Of a stretch of 64,000 nt of DNA, positions 15,578-24,806 are shown one piece after another. The translations under genes were made by a program, and so were the position numbers. The stretch's first letter is position 1. Each line of letters begins with the position of its first letter. This stretch comes from JANOMH01 sp031422295 (GTDB taxonomy: Bacteria > Pseudomonadota > Alphaproteobacteria > Rhodobacterales > Rhodobacteraceae), in NCBI GenBank assembly GCA_031422295.1, contig JANOQM010000030.1, positions 133,184 through 197,183 of the forward strand, in the 5' to 3' direction. The notes under the pieces are model-generated. The model worked only from the letters and a program-made list of their open reading frames with translations, was not told where the DNA came from and ran no database searches.

Positions 15578-16458
15578 GCCGCAGCCCTGGCGGACCGGAC
15601 CGCCGCCAAGGTCCGCCCGGCACGGGCCGCCTCGGCCGCCAGAACCGGCCAGTCGGGCACGTTATTGTCCCATTCAATCAGCACAGGCCGGGGGCCGCAC
15701 CGGGCCAGCGTATACTCCAGCAGCGCCCAGACCGGATTGGCAACAGCCCGGCCATGGCTGTCAATCAACAGCGGCGCGCCGGTTTCGTCGGCGTCATGAT
15801 CGTGGCCTCCAAGGTGAATTTCGCCCACAGCCTGCAATGGAAAGTCGTCGATATAGGATTGGGGCGCGGTGCCCAGATTGGTGGCCGAGATGAAAACATT
15901 GTTCACATCCAGCAGCAATCCACAGCCGGTGCGCCGGGTCAGGTCGCGCAGAAATTCCGTCTCGGACATGTCCGACGCGGCGAAGGCCAGATAGCTGGAT
16001 GGGTTTTCCAGCAGCATCTGGCGGCCCAGCACCGACTGGACCTGATCTATATGGGCTGCAACCCGGGCCAGTGTCGTGGCATTGTATGGCAGCGGCAGCA
16101 GGTCATTCAGGAATTGGTTGTCATGGGTGGACCATGCCAGATGTTCCGAGAAACTGGCCGGGTGCAGCCAGTCGAGCAGTTCTTTCAGCCGTGCCAGATG
16201 GTCGGCGTCCAATGCCGCCTCGCCCCCGATGGACAGCCCGACCCCGTGGACCGAGATCGGGAACCGTTCGGCCAGATGCCGCAGCTGCGCCAAGGGCCGC
16301 CCGCCCGCCCCCATGTAGTTCTCTGCATGGATTTCCAGCCAGCCGACCGGGGCAGTCCCAGATCCGGCATCGGCCATGATCGCACTGAAATGTTGGGGTT
16401 TATAGCCGACCCCGGGGCGTGCGGGCAGGGCGCTGCTATGGGTCGGGGCATCGATCAT
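15574..16458 (-). CDS. bufB: DUF692 multinuclear iron oxidase (MNIO) BufB, bufferin maturation enzyme
   Basis: A 294-residue TIM-barrel enzyme that uses two or three irons to oxidise cysteine residues of a ribosomal peptide, giving thiooxazole-type rings in characterised bufferins. Metal-ligand motifs visible in order: E-I-H-A-E-N-Y, S-V-H-G-V-G-L-S, S-E-H-L-A-W, L-L-E-N-P-S-S-Y, L-L-D-V-N-N-V-F, E-I-H-L-G-G-H-D-H-D and I-E-W-D-N-N-V-P. All expected His, Asp and Glu positions appear to be kept, so it should be active. Its substrate is very probably BufA1, encoded 58 bp upstream across a REP palindrome. Confidence 0.92.
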   Translation of the reverse strand: MIDAPTHSSALPARPGVGYKPQHFSAIMADAGSGTAPVGWLEIHAENYMGAGGRPLAQLRHLAERFPISVHGVGLSIGGEAALDADHLARLKELLDWLHPASFSEHLAWSTHDNQFLNDLLPLPYNATTLARVAAHIDQVQSVLGRQMLLENPSSYLAFAASDMSETEFLRDLTRRTGCGLLLDVNNVFISATNLGTAPQSYIDDFPLQAVGEIHLGGHDHDADETGAPLLIDSHGRAVANPVWALLEYTLARCGPRPVLIEWDNNVPDWPVLAAEAARAGRTLAAVRSARAAA

Positions 16459-16481
16459 TGTGCTACCGGTGTTGGTGAAAA

Positions 16482-16507
16482 GTAAGGTGGGTTTCCACCC
16501 ACCTTAC
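16482..16507. repeat. Perfect REP-like palindrome between bufA1 and bufB
   Basis: Arms GTAAGGTGGGT and ACCCACCTTAC are perfectly complementary over 11 bp with a TTCC loop. It lies 9 bp after the bufA1 stop codon and 23 bp before the bufB start. In mRNA it would be a stable hairpin without a U-run, so more likely a 3'-end stabiliser or processing site than a terminator. Confidence 0.9.
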
Positions 16508-16516
16508 CAGTTGGAC

Positions 16517-16819
16517 TTAGGCAGGCAGATCGCGTTCCTGGGCTTCCAGCGCACCCATGCGGGCGGCACCATCAGCGGCGGCGGGCACTTCTATGGTCAG
16601 GCAGGTGCCGGCGGGCACCAGTGCCCAGGCATTGCCCTGATAATCAACGACCGAGGTGCCAGCGCAGGTTGTGCCCGCACCAGCGGCGCAATCATTGGCC
16701 CCGGCCAGTGATACACCGAAACACTTTTCGTCGCCCTCGGCGGCAGCCGTGGTGGCCAGACCGGCCAAGGCTGATGCAACAGCGCCAGCGAGCATCAGCG
16801 GAGAGAGGATCTTGGACAT
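16517..16819 (-). CDS. bufA1: BufA1-like bufferin metallophore precursor (DUF2282)
   Basis: A 100-residue precursor with a Sec-type signal peptide (M-S-K-I-L-S-P-L, hydrophobic to about residue 26, A-x-A cleavage). The mature part holds exactly four Cys, at residues 33, 44, 52 and 73, in the DUF2282 pattern E-K-C-F-G-V, N-D-C-A-A-G, T-T-C-A-G-T-S, then D-Y-Q-G-N-A-W and G-T-C. Bufferins are periplasmic ribosomal peptides whose modified Cys bind copper and protect against metal stress. The chosen ATG (16819) gives a normal signal peptide; the upstream ATG adds ten charged residues. It is the first gene of the operon bufA1-bufB-bufC-doxX. Confidence 0.92.
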   Translation of the reverse strand: MSKILSPLMLAGAVASALAGLATTAAAEGDEKCFGVSLAGANDCAAGAGTTCAGTSVVDYQGNAWALVPAGTCLTIEVPAAADGAARMGALEAQERDLPA

Positions 16820-16851
16820 GGCATTTTTCCTTTTTCTAAGTTTCAAACAGC

Positions 16852-17053
16852 GTGATCAACTGATCCGATCACCTATCATAATCGTAGCGGGGTCATATGG
16901 TTTTAGGCCAGTCACAGACCCGTGTATCGCGCGGGCGTGACCTGTAATCGCGTGATCGGTTTTGGTCACGGCAAGGCAAGCTATTGAAATCAATAGATCA
17001 GCCCACCTTTTACAAGGGCAGGTCTGTAACAATTGAAATCATCCTGCGTTACA
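16852..17053 (-). promoter_or_regulatory. Inverted-repeat-rich regulatory region upstream of bufA1
   Basis: The leader between thrS and bufA1 has several inverted repeats: GTGATC-N9-GATCAC (16852-16872), CGTGA-N10-TCACG (16951-16970), CTATTGAAATCAATAG (16981-16996) and TGTAAC-N17-GTTACA (17025-17053, overlapping the thrS stop). The first lies 33 bp before the start codon, where a repressor could act. I cannot tell which regulator binds. A 229-bp leader is long for a simple promoter. Confidence 0.4.
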
Positions 17054-18995
17054 AAAGATCGGGTGGTGTGGCGGCGCGGGCCAGTTCGGCCACGATGTCG
17101 GCCAGCGATGTAACACTGGTTTGCTGGTCGCCCAACCGCCGCACAGTGACTGTCCGCTGTTCCACCTCGCGCGCGCCAAGGGCGAGGATGACCGGAACCT
17201 TGCCCAGACTATGTTCGCGTACCTTGTAGTTGATCTTCTCGTTACGCATATCGGCCTCGGCCCGCACGCCCGCCTCGACCAATGCCGTGACCACTTCGGC
17301 GACATAATCATCAGCCTCTGAGGTGATCGAGGCCACCACGACCTGACGGGGCGCCAGCCAGAACGGCAGTTTGCCCGCGTGTTCCTCGATCAGAATGCCG
17401 ATGAACCGCTCGAACGACCCCAAGGTGGCACGGTGCAGCATGTAGGGCACGTGTTTCGCCCCATCCGCGCCAATATAGGCCGCCCCCAACCGCGCCGGAA
17501 TGTTCTGATCCAGTTGCAATGTGCCACATTGCCAGTCACGCCCGATGGCATCAGTCAGCACAAATTCCAGCTTGGGCGCATAAAACGCGCCTTCACCCTT
17601 GTTCAGAATGTAATCATAACCTGCGGCCTTGGTGGCATTGGTTAACGCCGCTTCCATTAGGTCCCAGCTTTCGTCCGACCCGACCCGCTTTTCGGGCCGG
17701 TCGGAAAACTTGATCTTGAACTGCGCGAACCCAAGGTCTTTGTAGATCGCCGCCAGAAATTCAATGAACCGCTTCGATTCCGCCTCGATCTGATCTTCGG
17801 TGCAAAAAATATGCGCGTCATCCTGCGTGAACCCGCGCACCCGCATGATGCCATGCAACGCGCCAGACGGTTCGTAACGGTTGCAAGACCCGAACTCGGC
17901 CATGCGCAAAGGCAAGTCGCGGTAGCTCTTTAATCCCACATTATAAATCTGCACATGGCAGGGGCAGTTCATTGGTTTCAGCGCATTAATCGTCTTTTCG
18001 CGGGCGTGTTCTTCGTCGACCTCAACGATGAACATGTTTTCCTGATAGGCCTCCCAATGGCCCGACTGTTCCCACAATTTGCGGCTGACCACTTGTGGCG
18101 TGTTGACCTCGACATAGCCGCCACGCTTTTGCTGGCGGCGCATGTAATCCTGCAAGGTGGTATAGATCGTCCAGCCATTCGGGTGCCAGAATATCTGCCC
18201 GGGGGCCTCTTCCTGCATATGAAACAGGTCCATCTCGCGGCCCAGCTTGCGATGGTCGCGCTTGGCAGCCTCTTCCAGCCGGTGCAGATGGGCCTTAAGG
18301 TCATCGCGGTTCAGGAAAGCAGCACCATAGATGCGCTGCAGCATCGGCCGCTTTGAATCACCGCGCCAATAGGCCCCGGCAATCGACATCAGTTTGAACC
18401 CATCCGCCGGAACCTGGCCAGTGTTCTGCAAATGGGGCCCCCGGCACAGATCCTGCCAATCGCCATGCCAATACATCCTGAGCGGCTCATCACCCGGAAT
18501 TCCGGCAATCAGTTCAACCTTATAGGGCTCACCCCGCGCCTCATAAAACGCCACGGCGCGGGCGCGGTCCCAGACTTCGGTGCGTACCGGATCGCGCGCA
18601 TTGATGATCTGTTTCATCTTGGCCTCGATCAGACCCAAATCCTCGGGCGTGAACGGCACCGCGCGGTCGAAATCATAATACCAGCCGTTTTCAATCACCG
18701 GGCCGATGGTGACCTGCGTATCCGGCCAGATCCCCTGCACGGCACGGGCCATGATATGGGCAAGGTCGTGGCGGACCAATTCAAGCGCCGCAGCGCCATC
18801 CTTCATCGTATTGATCTGAATGGCACAATCGGCATTGATCGGCCAGGCCAAATCAAAATGCCTGCCATCGACCTGCGCCGAAATCGCCCGTTTGGCCAGC
18901 GATGGAGCAATGGCGGCGGCCACTTCGGCTGCAGTAATACCCGCCGCAAACTGGCGAACCGTTGAGTCAGGGAATGTCAGGGAAATCTGGGCCAT
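17049..18995 (-). CDS. thrS: Threonine-tRNA ligase
   Basis: A 648-residue class II aminoacyl-tRNA synthetase with the full domain set: N-terminal TGS domain (about 1-60), editing domain (about 65-230) with H-D-L-A-H-I-M-A-R-A and the metal pair later in C-R-G-P-H, catalytic core with motif 2 (F-G-S-C-N-R-Y-E-P-S-G-A-L-H-G-I-M-R-V-R-G-F-T-Q-D-D written across 375-400), motif 3, and the anticodon-binding domain at the end. The core zinc ligands are Cys in M-N-C-P-C-H-V plus downstream His. It loads tRNA-Thr in the cytoplasm. The bufferin operon follows in the same direction after 229 bp. Confidence 0.98.
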   Translation of the reverse strand: MAQISLTFPDSTVRQFAAGITAAEVAAAIAPSLAKRAISAQVDGRHFDLAWPINADCAIQINTMKDGAAALELVRHDLAHIMARAVQGIWPDTQVTIGPVIENGWYYDFDRAVPFTPEDLGLIEAKMKQIINARDPVRTEVWDRARAVAFYEARGEPYKVELIAGIPGDEPLRMYWHGDWQDLCRGPHLQNTGQVPADGFKLMSIAGAYWRGDSKRPMLQRIYGAAFLNRDDLKAHLHRLEEAAKRDHRKLGREMDLFHMQEEAPGQIFWHPNGWTIYTTLQDYMRRQQKRGGYVEVNTPQVVSRKLWEQSGHWEAYQENMFIVEVDEEHAREKTINALKPMNCPCHVQIYNVGLKSYRDLPLRMAEFGSCNRYEPSGALHGIMRVRGFTQDDAHIFCTEDQIEAESKRFIEFLAAIYKDLGFAQFKIKFSDRPEKRVGSDESWDLMEAALTNATKAAGYDYILNKGEGAFYAPKLEFVLTDAIGRDWQCGTLQLDQNIPARLGAAYIGADGAKHVPYMLHRATLGSFERFIGILIEEHAGKLPFWLAPRQVVVASITSEADDYVAEVVTALVEAGVRAEADMRNEKINYKVREHSLGKVPVILALGAREVEQRTVTVRRLGDQQTSVTSLADIVAELARAATPPDLL

Positions 18996-19143
18996 GGACC
19001 GGATCCTCGTCTGTTTGGCGCCTACGCAGCGCCCGGTTGCGGGTTATGTGGCGGTGTGATGCCTGTGTGCCGCGATGCGGTCAAGTCAGCACTTGCCAAG
19101 GGCGGGCAGGGTGGCAAAGGTGTCACGCAAACTGGGGGCGGTA

Positions 19144-19884
19144 ATGCAGGTTTTGACGACGGGGCAGGGGCGGCGCATCGCCTATGCGCGGACAAACGGC
19201 ATTGGGCCGGGTGTCGTATTTCTGGGTGGCTTCCGGTCCGACATGACCGGCACCAAGGTGCTGTTCCTGCAGGATTGGGCGCAGGCGCGGGGCCGGGCCT
19301 TTGTGCGGTTCGATTATTCTGGCCATGGTCAAAGCGGCGGGCGGTTCGAGGATGGGGCGATTGGCGACTGGGTGCAGGATGCACAGGCGGTGCTGGCGCT
19401 GACTGACGGGCCGCAGCTCCTGGTGGGGTCCAGCATGGGCGGCTGGATCGGGCTGCTGATCGCGCGGGCGATGCCAGACAAGGTGGCGGGATTGGTAACC
19501 ATCGCCGCCGCCCCCGATTTCACCGAAGATTCCATGTGGGACCGGTTTGATGCGGGCCAACGGACAGAGCTGATCCAGAACGGCGTGATTTATCTGCCCT
19601 CGGAATATGGCGATCCCTACCCGATTACCCGCCGCCTGATCGACGACGGGCGGGGGCAACTGGTCTTGCGGTCACCCCTGATGCTGCCCATGCCGGTGCG
19701 GATGTTGCAGGGGACGGCAGACCAAGATGTCGATCCGTCGGTTGCGCGGCACCTGCTGGATCACGCGACCGGGCCGGATATCCGGCTGACTTTGGTCAAA
19801 GGCGCCGATCACCGGTTTTCAACGCCGGATTGCCTCATGCTGATCAGCGCCACGGTCGATGAAGTCATCCCAAGGGCTGGTTAA
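19144..19884 (+). CDS. Alpha/beta hydrolase
   Basis: A 246-residue alpha/beta hydrolase. The nucleophile elbow is G-S-S-M-G-G (Ser about residue 99), the acid is in G-T-A-D-Q-D-V-D, and the His is in G-A-D-H-R-F-S near the end, so the triad is complete. The oxyanion strand is F-L-G-G-F-R-S-D-M-T-G-T-K, which resembles ABHD10-like thioesterases and peptidase-like members. The substrate is unknown. The ATG at 19144 gives the conserved start; an earlier in-frame ATG adds 23 residues with no family look. It is divergent from thrS and convergent with tamB. Confidence 0.86.
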   Translation: MQVLTTGQGRRIAYARTNGIGPGVVFLGGFRSDMTGTKVLFLQDWAQARGRAFVRFDYSGHGQSGGRFEDGAIGDWVQDAQAVLALTDGPQLLVGSSMGGWIGLLIARAMPDKVAGLVTIAAAPDFTEDSMWDRFDAGQRTELIQNGVIYLPSEYGDPYPITRRLIDDGRGQLVLRSPLMLPMPVRMLQGTADQDVDPSVARHLLDHATGPDIRLTLVKGADHRFSTPDCLMLISATVDEVIPRAG

Positions 19885-19914
19885 GGCCCAGCTTACGCTA
19901 CTGCTGCCTGTGGC

Positions 19915-19986
19915 CCTTAAATATCCCCGCCGAAGGCTCCCGGACAAACCATAAAAGCCTCCGGCGGAGGTATTTTCGCAACTTCG
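19915..19986. repeat. Pair of inverted tail motifs between convergent genes
   Basis: A reverse copy (CCTTAAATATCCCCGCCG and AAGGCTCCCGG, 19915-19942) is followed by a forward copy (GCCTCCGGCGGAGGTATTTT, then CGCAACTT, 19957-19986). Each faces away from the other and lies in the gap between the hydrolase and tamB 3' ends, so each strand's transcript carries a copy. Confidence 0.8.
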
Positions 19987-19996
19987 AAATTACTCA

Positions 19997-20017
19997 GTAA
20001 GGTGGGTTTTAACCCAC
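19997..20017. repeat. Single REP-like palindrome at the tamB 3' end
   Basis: GTAAG followed by GTGGGTTTTAACCCAC is one half-unit of the dispersed palindrome family. It is 10 bp beyond the tamB stop codon. Confidence 0.85.
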
Positions 20018-20027
20018 GCCCCCGCTG

Positions 20028-23000
20028 TCAGTAGTCCCGCTCAAAGAAAATCCCAAGTCCGGTATCGCCGTCCGAACTGACGCTGCCTTTGACCGTCAAA
20101 TCGTCGGTCAGATCAAGGTTCAGGTTCACGGCTGTCGTGCCCGCGCTGATCGTAACATCAGTATAGACATTCTCGGTCAGATAGGTGCCAACCCGCAGGG
20201 CGGTATTGCCTGCGGCATCGGATGTGATGTCGAAATCATCCACCCCAAGCCCGGTGCGGAACCCCTCGATCAGCCCGCCCCCGCCCCGCCCGGCCAAAGT
20301 GCCCACTGCGGCGGCCAGTTGCACGGCCTGCAGCGGTGAAATGGCCGATAAGTCACGCCCAAAAATCAACTGCGCCAATACTTCGTCCTGCGGCAGTTCG
20401 GGGGCCGAGGTAAAGCTGACGGTTGGCTCAGAAATCGGCCCGTCCATGATAATGCTGATCACCGTGCCGGTGCGGGCGGTGGTCCGCGCCACCAGCCGGA
20501 TCACCGGGATGAAATCCCCCTCCAGCGTCGCCGACCCCTCGGTCAGATCAAACCGTTGCTGCAAGACCTCCAGCCGCCCGCGCACCAGATTGAACTGGCC
20601 CGACGGGATCACAGCCCGCGTGGTTCCACCCAGAACCACTTGTCCGCCAAGTTCCGCATCCAGCCCACGCCCCCGGATGAACACCCGCGCCGGGGCCCGG
20701 ATCGTCAGGTTCAGCGGGTAGACCGGCCCAGCATTGCCCGCACCGGCCGCGCCGCCCTGATTGGTCAGTCCAGCCCTTGCCAGCGTCAGTTGCACGTCGG
20801 CAGGCGTATTGATGTGCCGCACCACCGGCAAATCGCCCAAGGCCGACACGCCGGATGATGGCACTTGCACCTCGGTCGCCCCCAGATCAATCATGCCCGC
20901 AATCACCGCCCCGCCCGCCAGTGGCCCGGTGACGCTGATCGTGCCGCTGGCTGTGGTTTCATACAGGGTCGGATCGCGTAAAACCAATTGGTCCAGCCCA
21001 ACCGTCAGATCAGCCGCAAACGGCGCGGTTATGCTGACGGGGCCGGACAGCCGCAGCCCGCCCCCGCCCTCCAGCCCGCCGGACAAGTCTACGATGGCCC
21101 GTCCGCCTGACAAAGAAACTGTCCCGGTGATTCCGCCGACCGCTTTGGACAGGACCGGATCGGTCAGCCGCGCATCTGACAGCCGCAGGGTGCCGCTCAG
21201 GCTGTTCAGCGCGGGTCGCCCCCGCAATGCCAGATCGAAATTCGCCGCTCCACTAATCCGCCGAGGTTCGAGTATTCCATTGACCAGCCCCAGCGGCGCA
21301 TAGCCGCTGGCGGTCAGGTTCAGGATCCCATTGCCGCCGATCTGCCCTAAAATCACGGCATTGGTGCCACCCGGCCCATCGGCCTGTGTGTTCACCTGCC
21401 AATTGCCCGCCGCATCCCGTTGCGACATGCCTGTCACGGTCACAGGGCCGCTGAATTCCGGGGTAAACAGCCCAATATCGGTCAGGCGCGCCTCAAAACT
21501 GGCATTGCCCGCCCCACCCCGCCCGTCCAGCCCACCCGAAACCGTCAGGTTCGGGAACCGCACCTGCAACCCTTCGACCCGCAGTCCGCCCTGATCGCCA
21601 CGCAGGAACCGACCATTGACCGACCCCGCCCCGCGCAGCAGCAAGGCTGCGGTCGCATCGCCGGGGTCGATATTGCGGGTCTGCGCCGCAAGCGTCAGGT
21701 CAAACTGGTTCGTTCTGGCCCCCACTGTGCCGGTAATTCGGGCATTCAACCCACCCGACACAGGCTGACCTATCAGCGCGGAATAGGGCGAGAGATCGTC
21801 GATATTCACGGCAAGTTCGGTGACGTATTCTGCGGCCCCGGCGGCGAGGCTTGCCGTAAAGCTGCCCGTGGTCTGTGGCCCGGCCGCTGTGGCCTGCGCA
21901 GTGATGGCCCGATCTGCCCGCATCACCGCGGTTCCCTGCAGTTGCGCCGGGCCATCCAGCCCCGGCGCGATCAGCCCGATCTGGGCCAGCTTGATCTCAG
22001 CCCCGGCCTGACCGACCCCATCATTAAAACTGGCCGACCCGATCGCGGTCAGTACAGCCGTGCGCAGTGCCAGACCTTCAACGCGGAACTGCGTGGGCCC
22101 GGTCCGCGCAAGTCGGCCTTCAAAGGTGCCCTCGCCAGCAAATAACGGGTCCAGTGGCGCGAACCCCAATTCCAGATCGCGCGATTGGCCCGATAAAGTC
22201 AGGTCAAAGGTGCCAAGATCCGCAGCAAGGATTCCTGTCAGCCCCACAGTAGCCCCGCCGCCCAATGGGCGTCCGGCAAGGGCGCTGAACCGGTTCAGAT
22301 CACGCAGATCGGCAAAGACTTCGGCGTTAATTGGTGCCCCGGCGGGCTGCGACAGCGTGACGATCATAACGGCCCCCATCACGGACCCATTCAGGTCGGC
22401 CAATAACGCACCGTCCGCCGCCCGGTTAGCGCTGCCCGATACCTCGACAGGCCCGGTGAGGCCCGGTATCGAAACGGCGGCGTCCCTCACCCGCAAGTCA
22501 ACCGTGCTGCTGATTGCCCCATCCGACAGCTGCACAGCGCCCGTGGCCGTTAGCGCTGTTGTGCTGACTGACAGGCTGTCCAGCGACAGTTCGTTTAACC
22601 CGGTGCCGGCAATCTGGCCTACAATCGTTCCTGTGCCAGCCAAAAGCGGGTCCAGTTGCGCTATGCCAAGTCCCAAATCCTGTGTCGTTCCAGTGATCGT
22701 CAGATCAATCAGGGCTGGGTCTGACGCAATCGTGCCGGTCATCCCGACATTCATCGAACCTGCCAGTGGCCGTCCGGTCAAGTCGGAAAAATCGGCCAGA
22801 TCGGGCAGGGCCGCAAATATTTCGACGCTGAAAGGCGCGTTTTCCAAAGCGGGTGGGCGCGAGACTGAAATGACCGTCTGTCCGCCCGGCAAGGTCGCGT
22901 CCAGATCGGCGGCAATCGCGCCATTCGGGTCCCGATATGCCTTGCCAATCAGCGTAGCAGGACCGGACAGGCCGGGTAGGGCTGCGCCAATGTCGGTCAC

Positions 23001-24806
23001 CGTCAGATCAAATGTCGCGGTGCTTGCCCCGCTGGTCAGGTCGGCGGCACCGACGGCGAACAGGGCCGGGGTCCGCACCGAAAAATCAGTAATCCGGGTG
23101 CCGGTGGTGTCACGGTTGGCGATGACTTCGACTGCGCCCTGACCGCGTAGCAATGGGTCCAGCGCGCTGATCCCAAGGGTCAGGTCAGTGGTCTGCCCGG
23201 TCAAGATCAGGTCAAATATCCCGTCCAGCGGCCTGATTGTGCTGACCAGTAACACCTCTGCAGCCCCGCCCAGATCAAGCCCGGTCAGCGCGTCAAACCT
23301 TGCGGCATCACCGGCAGTCAGGGCAATGCTGGACCGGGTTTCAAACCCATCTGCAGGCCCGGCGATGGTGCCTTGCACATCCGCCTCGATCCCTGGCCCT
23401 TGCAGGGTTAGCCGGGCGATCTGAAGCGGGCCATCATTTTCGCGCAGGAACCTGATTTCGCCCGATAAACTGTCGCCAAGCGCGCGGGCAAGGGCCGCAT
23501 TATCCAAGCCGATCCCAGTGGCGGCATAGGCCAGATCAGCGCTGAACCGGCCCGGCGTTGCCCCCATGGCCCGCACAATCGTGCCGCCGCCTGACAGGGT
23601 CAGGTCAGGGATCAGCAGGCCGGGCCGGGTAAAGTTGGCAAGGGTGAAATCGCCGGTCCAACCATCATCTGCGGCCGCATCAAACTGCACATCCAGCAGC
23701 ATCGACTGTACTGTGGTCGCGGCCCCGGAAATTGGCAGCACCACCGGTTCGCCGCCCTCACTGCCAATCTGACCCTTCAAGGCAAACCGCGCAGGCCAGC
23801 CCTCGGGGGTGAAATCCGCTGACCCGGCCAACGCCAGGGACGCAGTGGTAATCTGCAGGGCTGACAGGCTGGCCGCGCCATCGGCAGTCTGTGCGCCCTG
23901 CACCAACAGTTGCACATCGGTGCCAAAAAAGTCCCGGTAATCCGGGGCCAAAAGTGGGGTGACGTCGCCACGTATATCCAGACTGAAACTGCGCCCCACG
24001 GGCCCGCCATCAGGGTCGGGCAGGGCGGCAAGGCCCAAGGTTCCGCTGATCCGCTCAACCTCATCGGTAGCAATGGTCAGGTCGGCGTCATAATCATCAA
24101 TCGAGGCGGTTCCGGCCAAGGTCAGTTGCACCGCAGGCCGCCCCGGCAGGTCCAGCAGGCGTGCGATAATCCCGTCTTCCGCCTCGGTCAGGTCAGCAGT
24201 CAGGGCCAGCACGCGGGTGATGTTGGAATAGGCCCCGTCAATTTCAAACCGCCCGGCCTGTTCGCCAATCCGGTCGGCCAGCAGCCGCGCCGATCCTTCG
24301 CCACCCGACAAGGCCACAGTGCCATTCAGACTTAGCGATATTTCCTCGCCCAGCAACGGCGCGCCCAATGTAATGCGCGTGGCGGTCACGGCTGTAATAT
24401 CCACCGACACCGGCAGCTCCGGCAGGGCAAAGGCCGATGCCTCGGGGCTGGGGTCCTCGGATTCGCTGACGGGTGCGCGGAAAATCGTAATCTGATCGGC
24501 GGTCAGGGCGTTAATCTCGATCCGGCCACTCAGCAGGGCAGACCGGTTCCAGTCCAGCACCAGCCCCTCCATCCGCAGCCAGACCCCGGTCGCATCGGCC
24601 ACGGTCAGCACCCGGATTGTCGCGCGGGAACTCAGCGCGCCGTCAAACCCGGATATCATCACAGCGCGGCTGACCCCGGACAGATTGTCGGAAATGAAAC
24701 TGGCGATATAGCCGCTGTCTTGTTCCTCTTGCGCTGTCATCTCTTGGGCATTGGCTGTCAGTGGCCAAAGCAAAAGCGCAATGATCCAAACCAACACCCG
24801 CATCAA
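20028..24806 (-). CDS. tamB: Translocation and assembly module subunit TamB
   Basis: A 1592-residue protein that spans the periplasm from the inner membrane as a long beta-taco and passes lipids or assists autotransporter-type insertion with TamA. The N terminus is a single membrane anchor/signal (L-V-W-I-I-A-L-L-L-W-P-L-T-A-N-A). The middle is built of repeating strands with D-L-T-L-S-G-x-x-x-x-L-x-L-G-x-x-x-L-D-P-L-L-x-G repeats. The C-terminal DUF490 domain (from about residue 1300) ends with D-L-T-D-D-L-T-V-K-G-S-V. The start overlaps the tamA stop by 4 bp (ATGA). Confidence 0.95.
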   Translation of the reverse strand: MMRVLVWIIALLLWPLTANAQEMTAQEEQDSGYIASFISDNLSGVSRAVMISGFDGALSSRATIRVLTVADATGVWLRMEGLVLDWNRSALLSGRIEINALTADQITIFRAPVSESEDPSPEASAFALPELPVSVDITAVTATRITLGAPLLGEEISLSLNGTVALSGGEGSARLLADRIGEQAGRFEIDGAYSNITRVLALTADLTEAEDGIIARLLDLPGRPAVQLTLAGTASIDDYDADLTIATDEVERISGTLGLAALPDPDGGPVGRSFSLDIRGDVTPLLAPDYRDFFGTDVQLLVQGAQTADGAASLSALQITTASLALAGSADFTPEGWPARFALKGQIGSEGGEPVVLPISGAATTVQSMLLDVQFDAAADDGWTGDFTLANFTRPGLLIPDLTLSGGGTIVRAMGATPGRFSADLAYAATGIGLDNAALARALGDSLSGEIRFLRENDGPLQIARLTLQGPGIEADVQGTIAGPADGFETRSSIALTAGDAARFDALTGLDLGGAAEVLLVSTIRPLDGIFDLILTGQTTDLTLGISALDPLLRGQGAVEVIANRDTTGTRITDFSVRTPALFAVGAADLTSGASTATFDLTVTDIGAALPGLSGPATLIGKAYRDPNGAIAADLDATLPGGQTVISVSRPPALENAPFSVEIFAALPDLADFSDLTGRPLAGSMNVGMTGTIASDPALIDLTITGTTQDLGLGIAQLDPLLAGTGTIVGQIAGTGLNELSLDSLSVSTTALTATGAVQLSDGAISSTVDLRVRDAAVSIPGLTGPVEVSGSANRAADGALLADLNGSVMGAVMIVTLSQPAGAPINAEVFADLRDLNRFSALAGRPLGGGATVGLTGILAADLGTFDLTLSGQSRDLELGFAPLDPLFAGEGTFEGRLARTGPTQFRVEGLALRTAVLTAIGSASFNDGVGQAGAEIKLAQIGLIAPGLDGPAQLQGTAVMRADRAITAQATAAGPQTTGSFTASLAAGAAEYVTELAVNIDDLSPYSALIGQPVSGGLNARITGTVGARTNQFDLTLAAQTRNIDPGDATAALLLRGAGSVNGRFLRGDQGGLRVEGLQVRFPNLTVSGGLDGRGGAGNASFEARLTDIGLFTPEFSGPVTVTGMSQRDAAGNWQVNTQADGPGGTNAVILGQIGGNGILNLTASGYAPLGLVNGILEPRRISGAANFDLALRGRPALNSLSGTLRLSDARLTDPVLSKAVGGITGTVSLSGGRAIVDLSGGLEGGGGLRLSGPVSITAPFAADLTVGLDQLVLRDPTLYETTASGTISVTGPLAGGAVIAGMIDLGATEVQVPSSGVSALGDLPVVRHINTPADVQLTLARAGLTNQGGAAGAGNAGPVYPLNLTIRAPARVFIRGRGLDAELGGQVVLGGTTRAVIPSGQFNLVRGRLEVLQQRFDLTEGSATLEGDFIPVIRLVARTTARTGTVISIIMDGPISEPTVSFTSAPELPQDEVLAQLIFGRDLSAISPLQAVQLAAAVGTLAGRGGGGLIEGFRTGLGVDDFDITSDAAGNTALRVGTYLTENVYTDVTISAGTTAVNLNLDLTDDLTVKGSVSSDGDTGLGIFFERDY

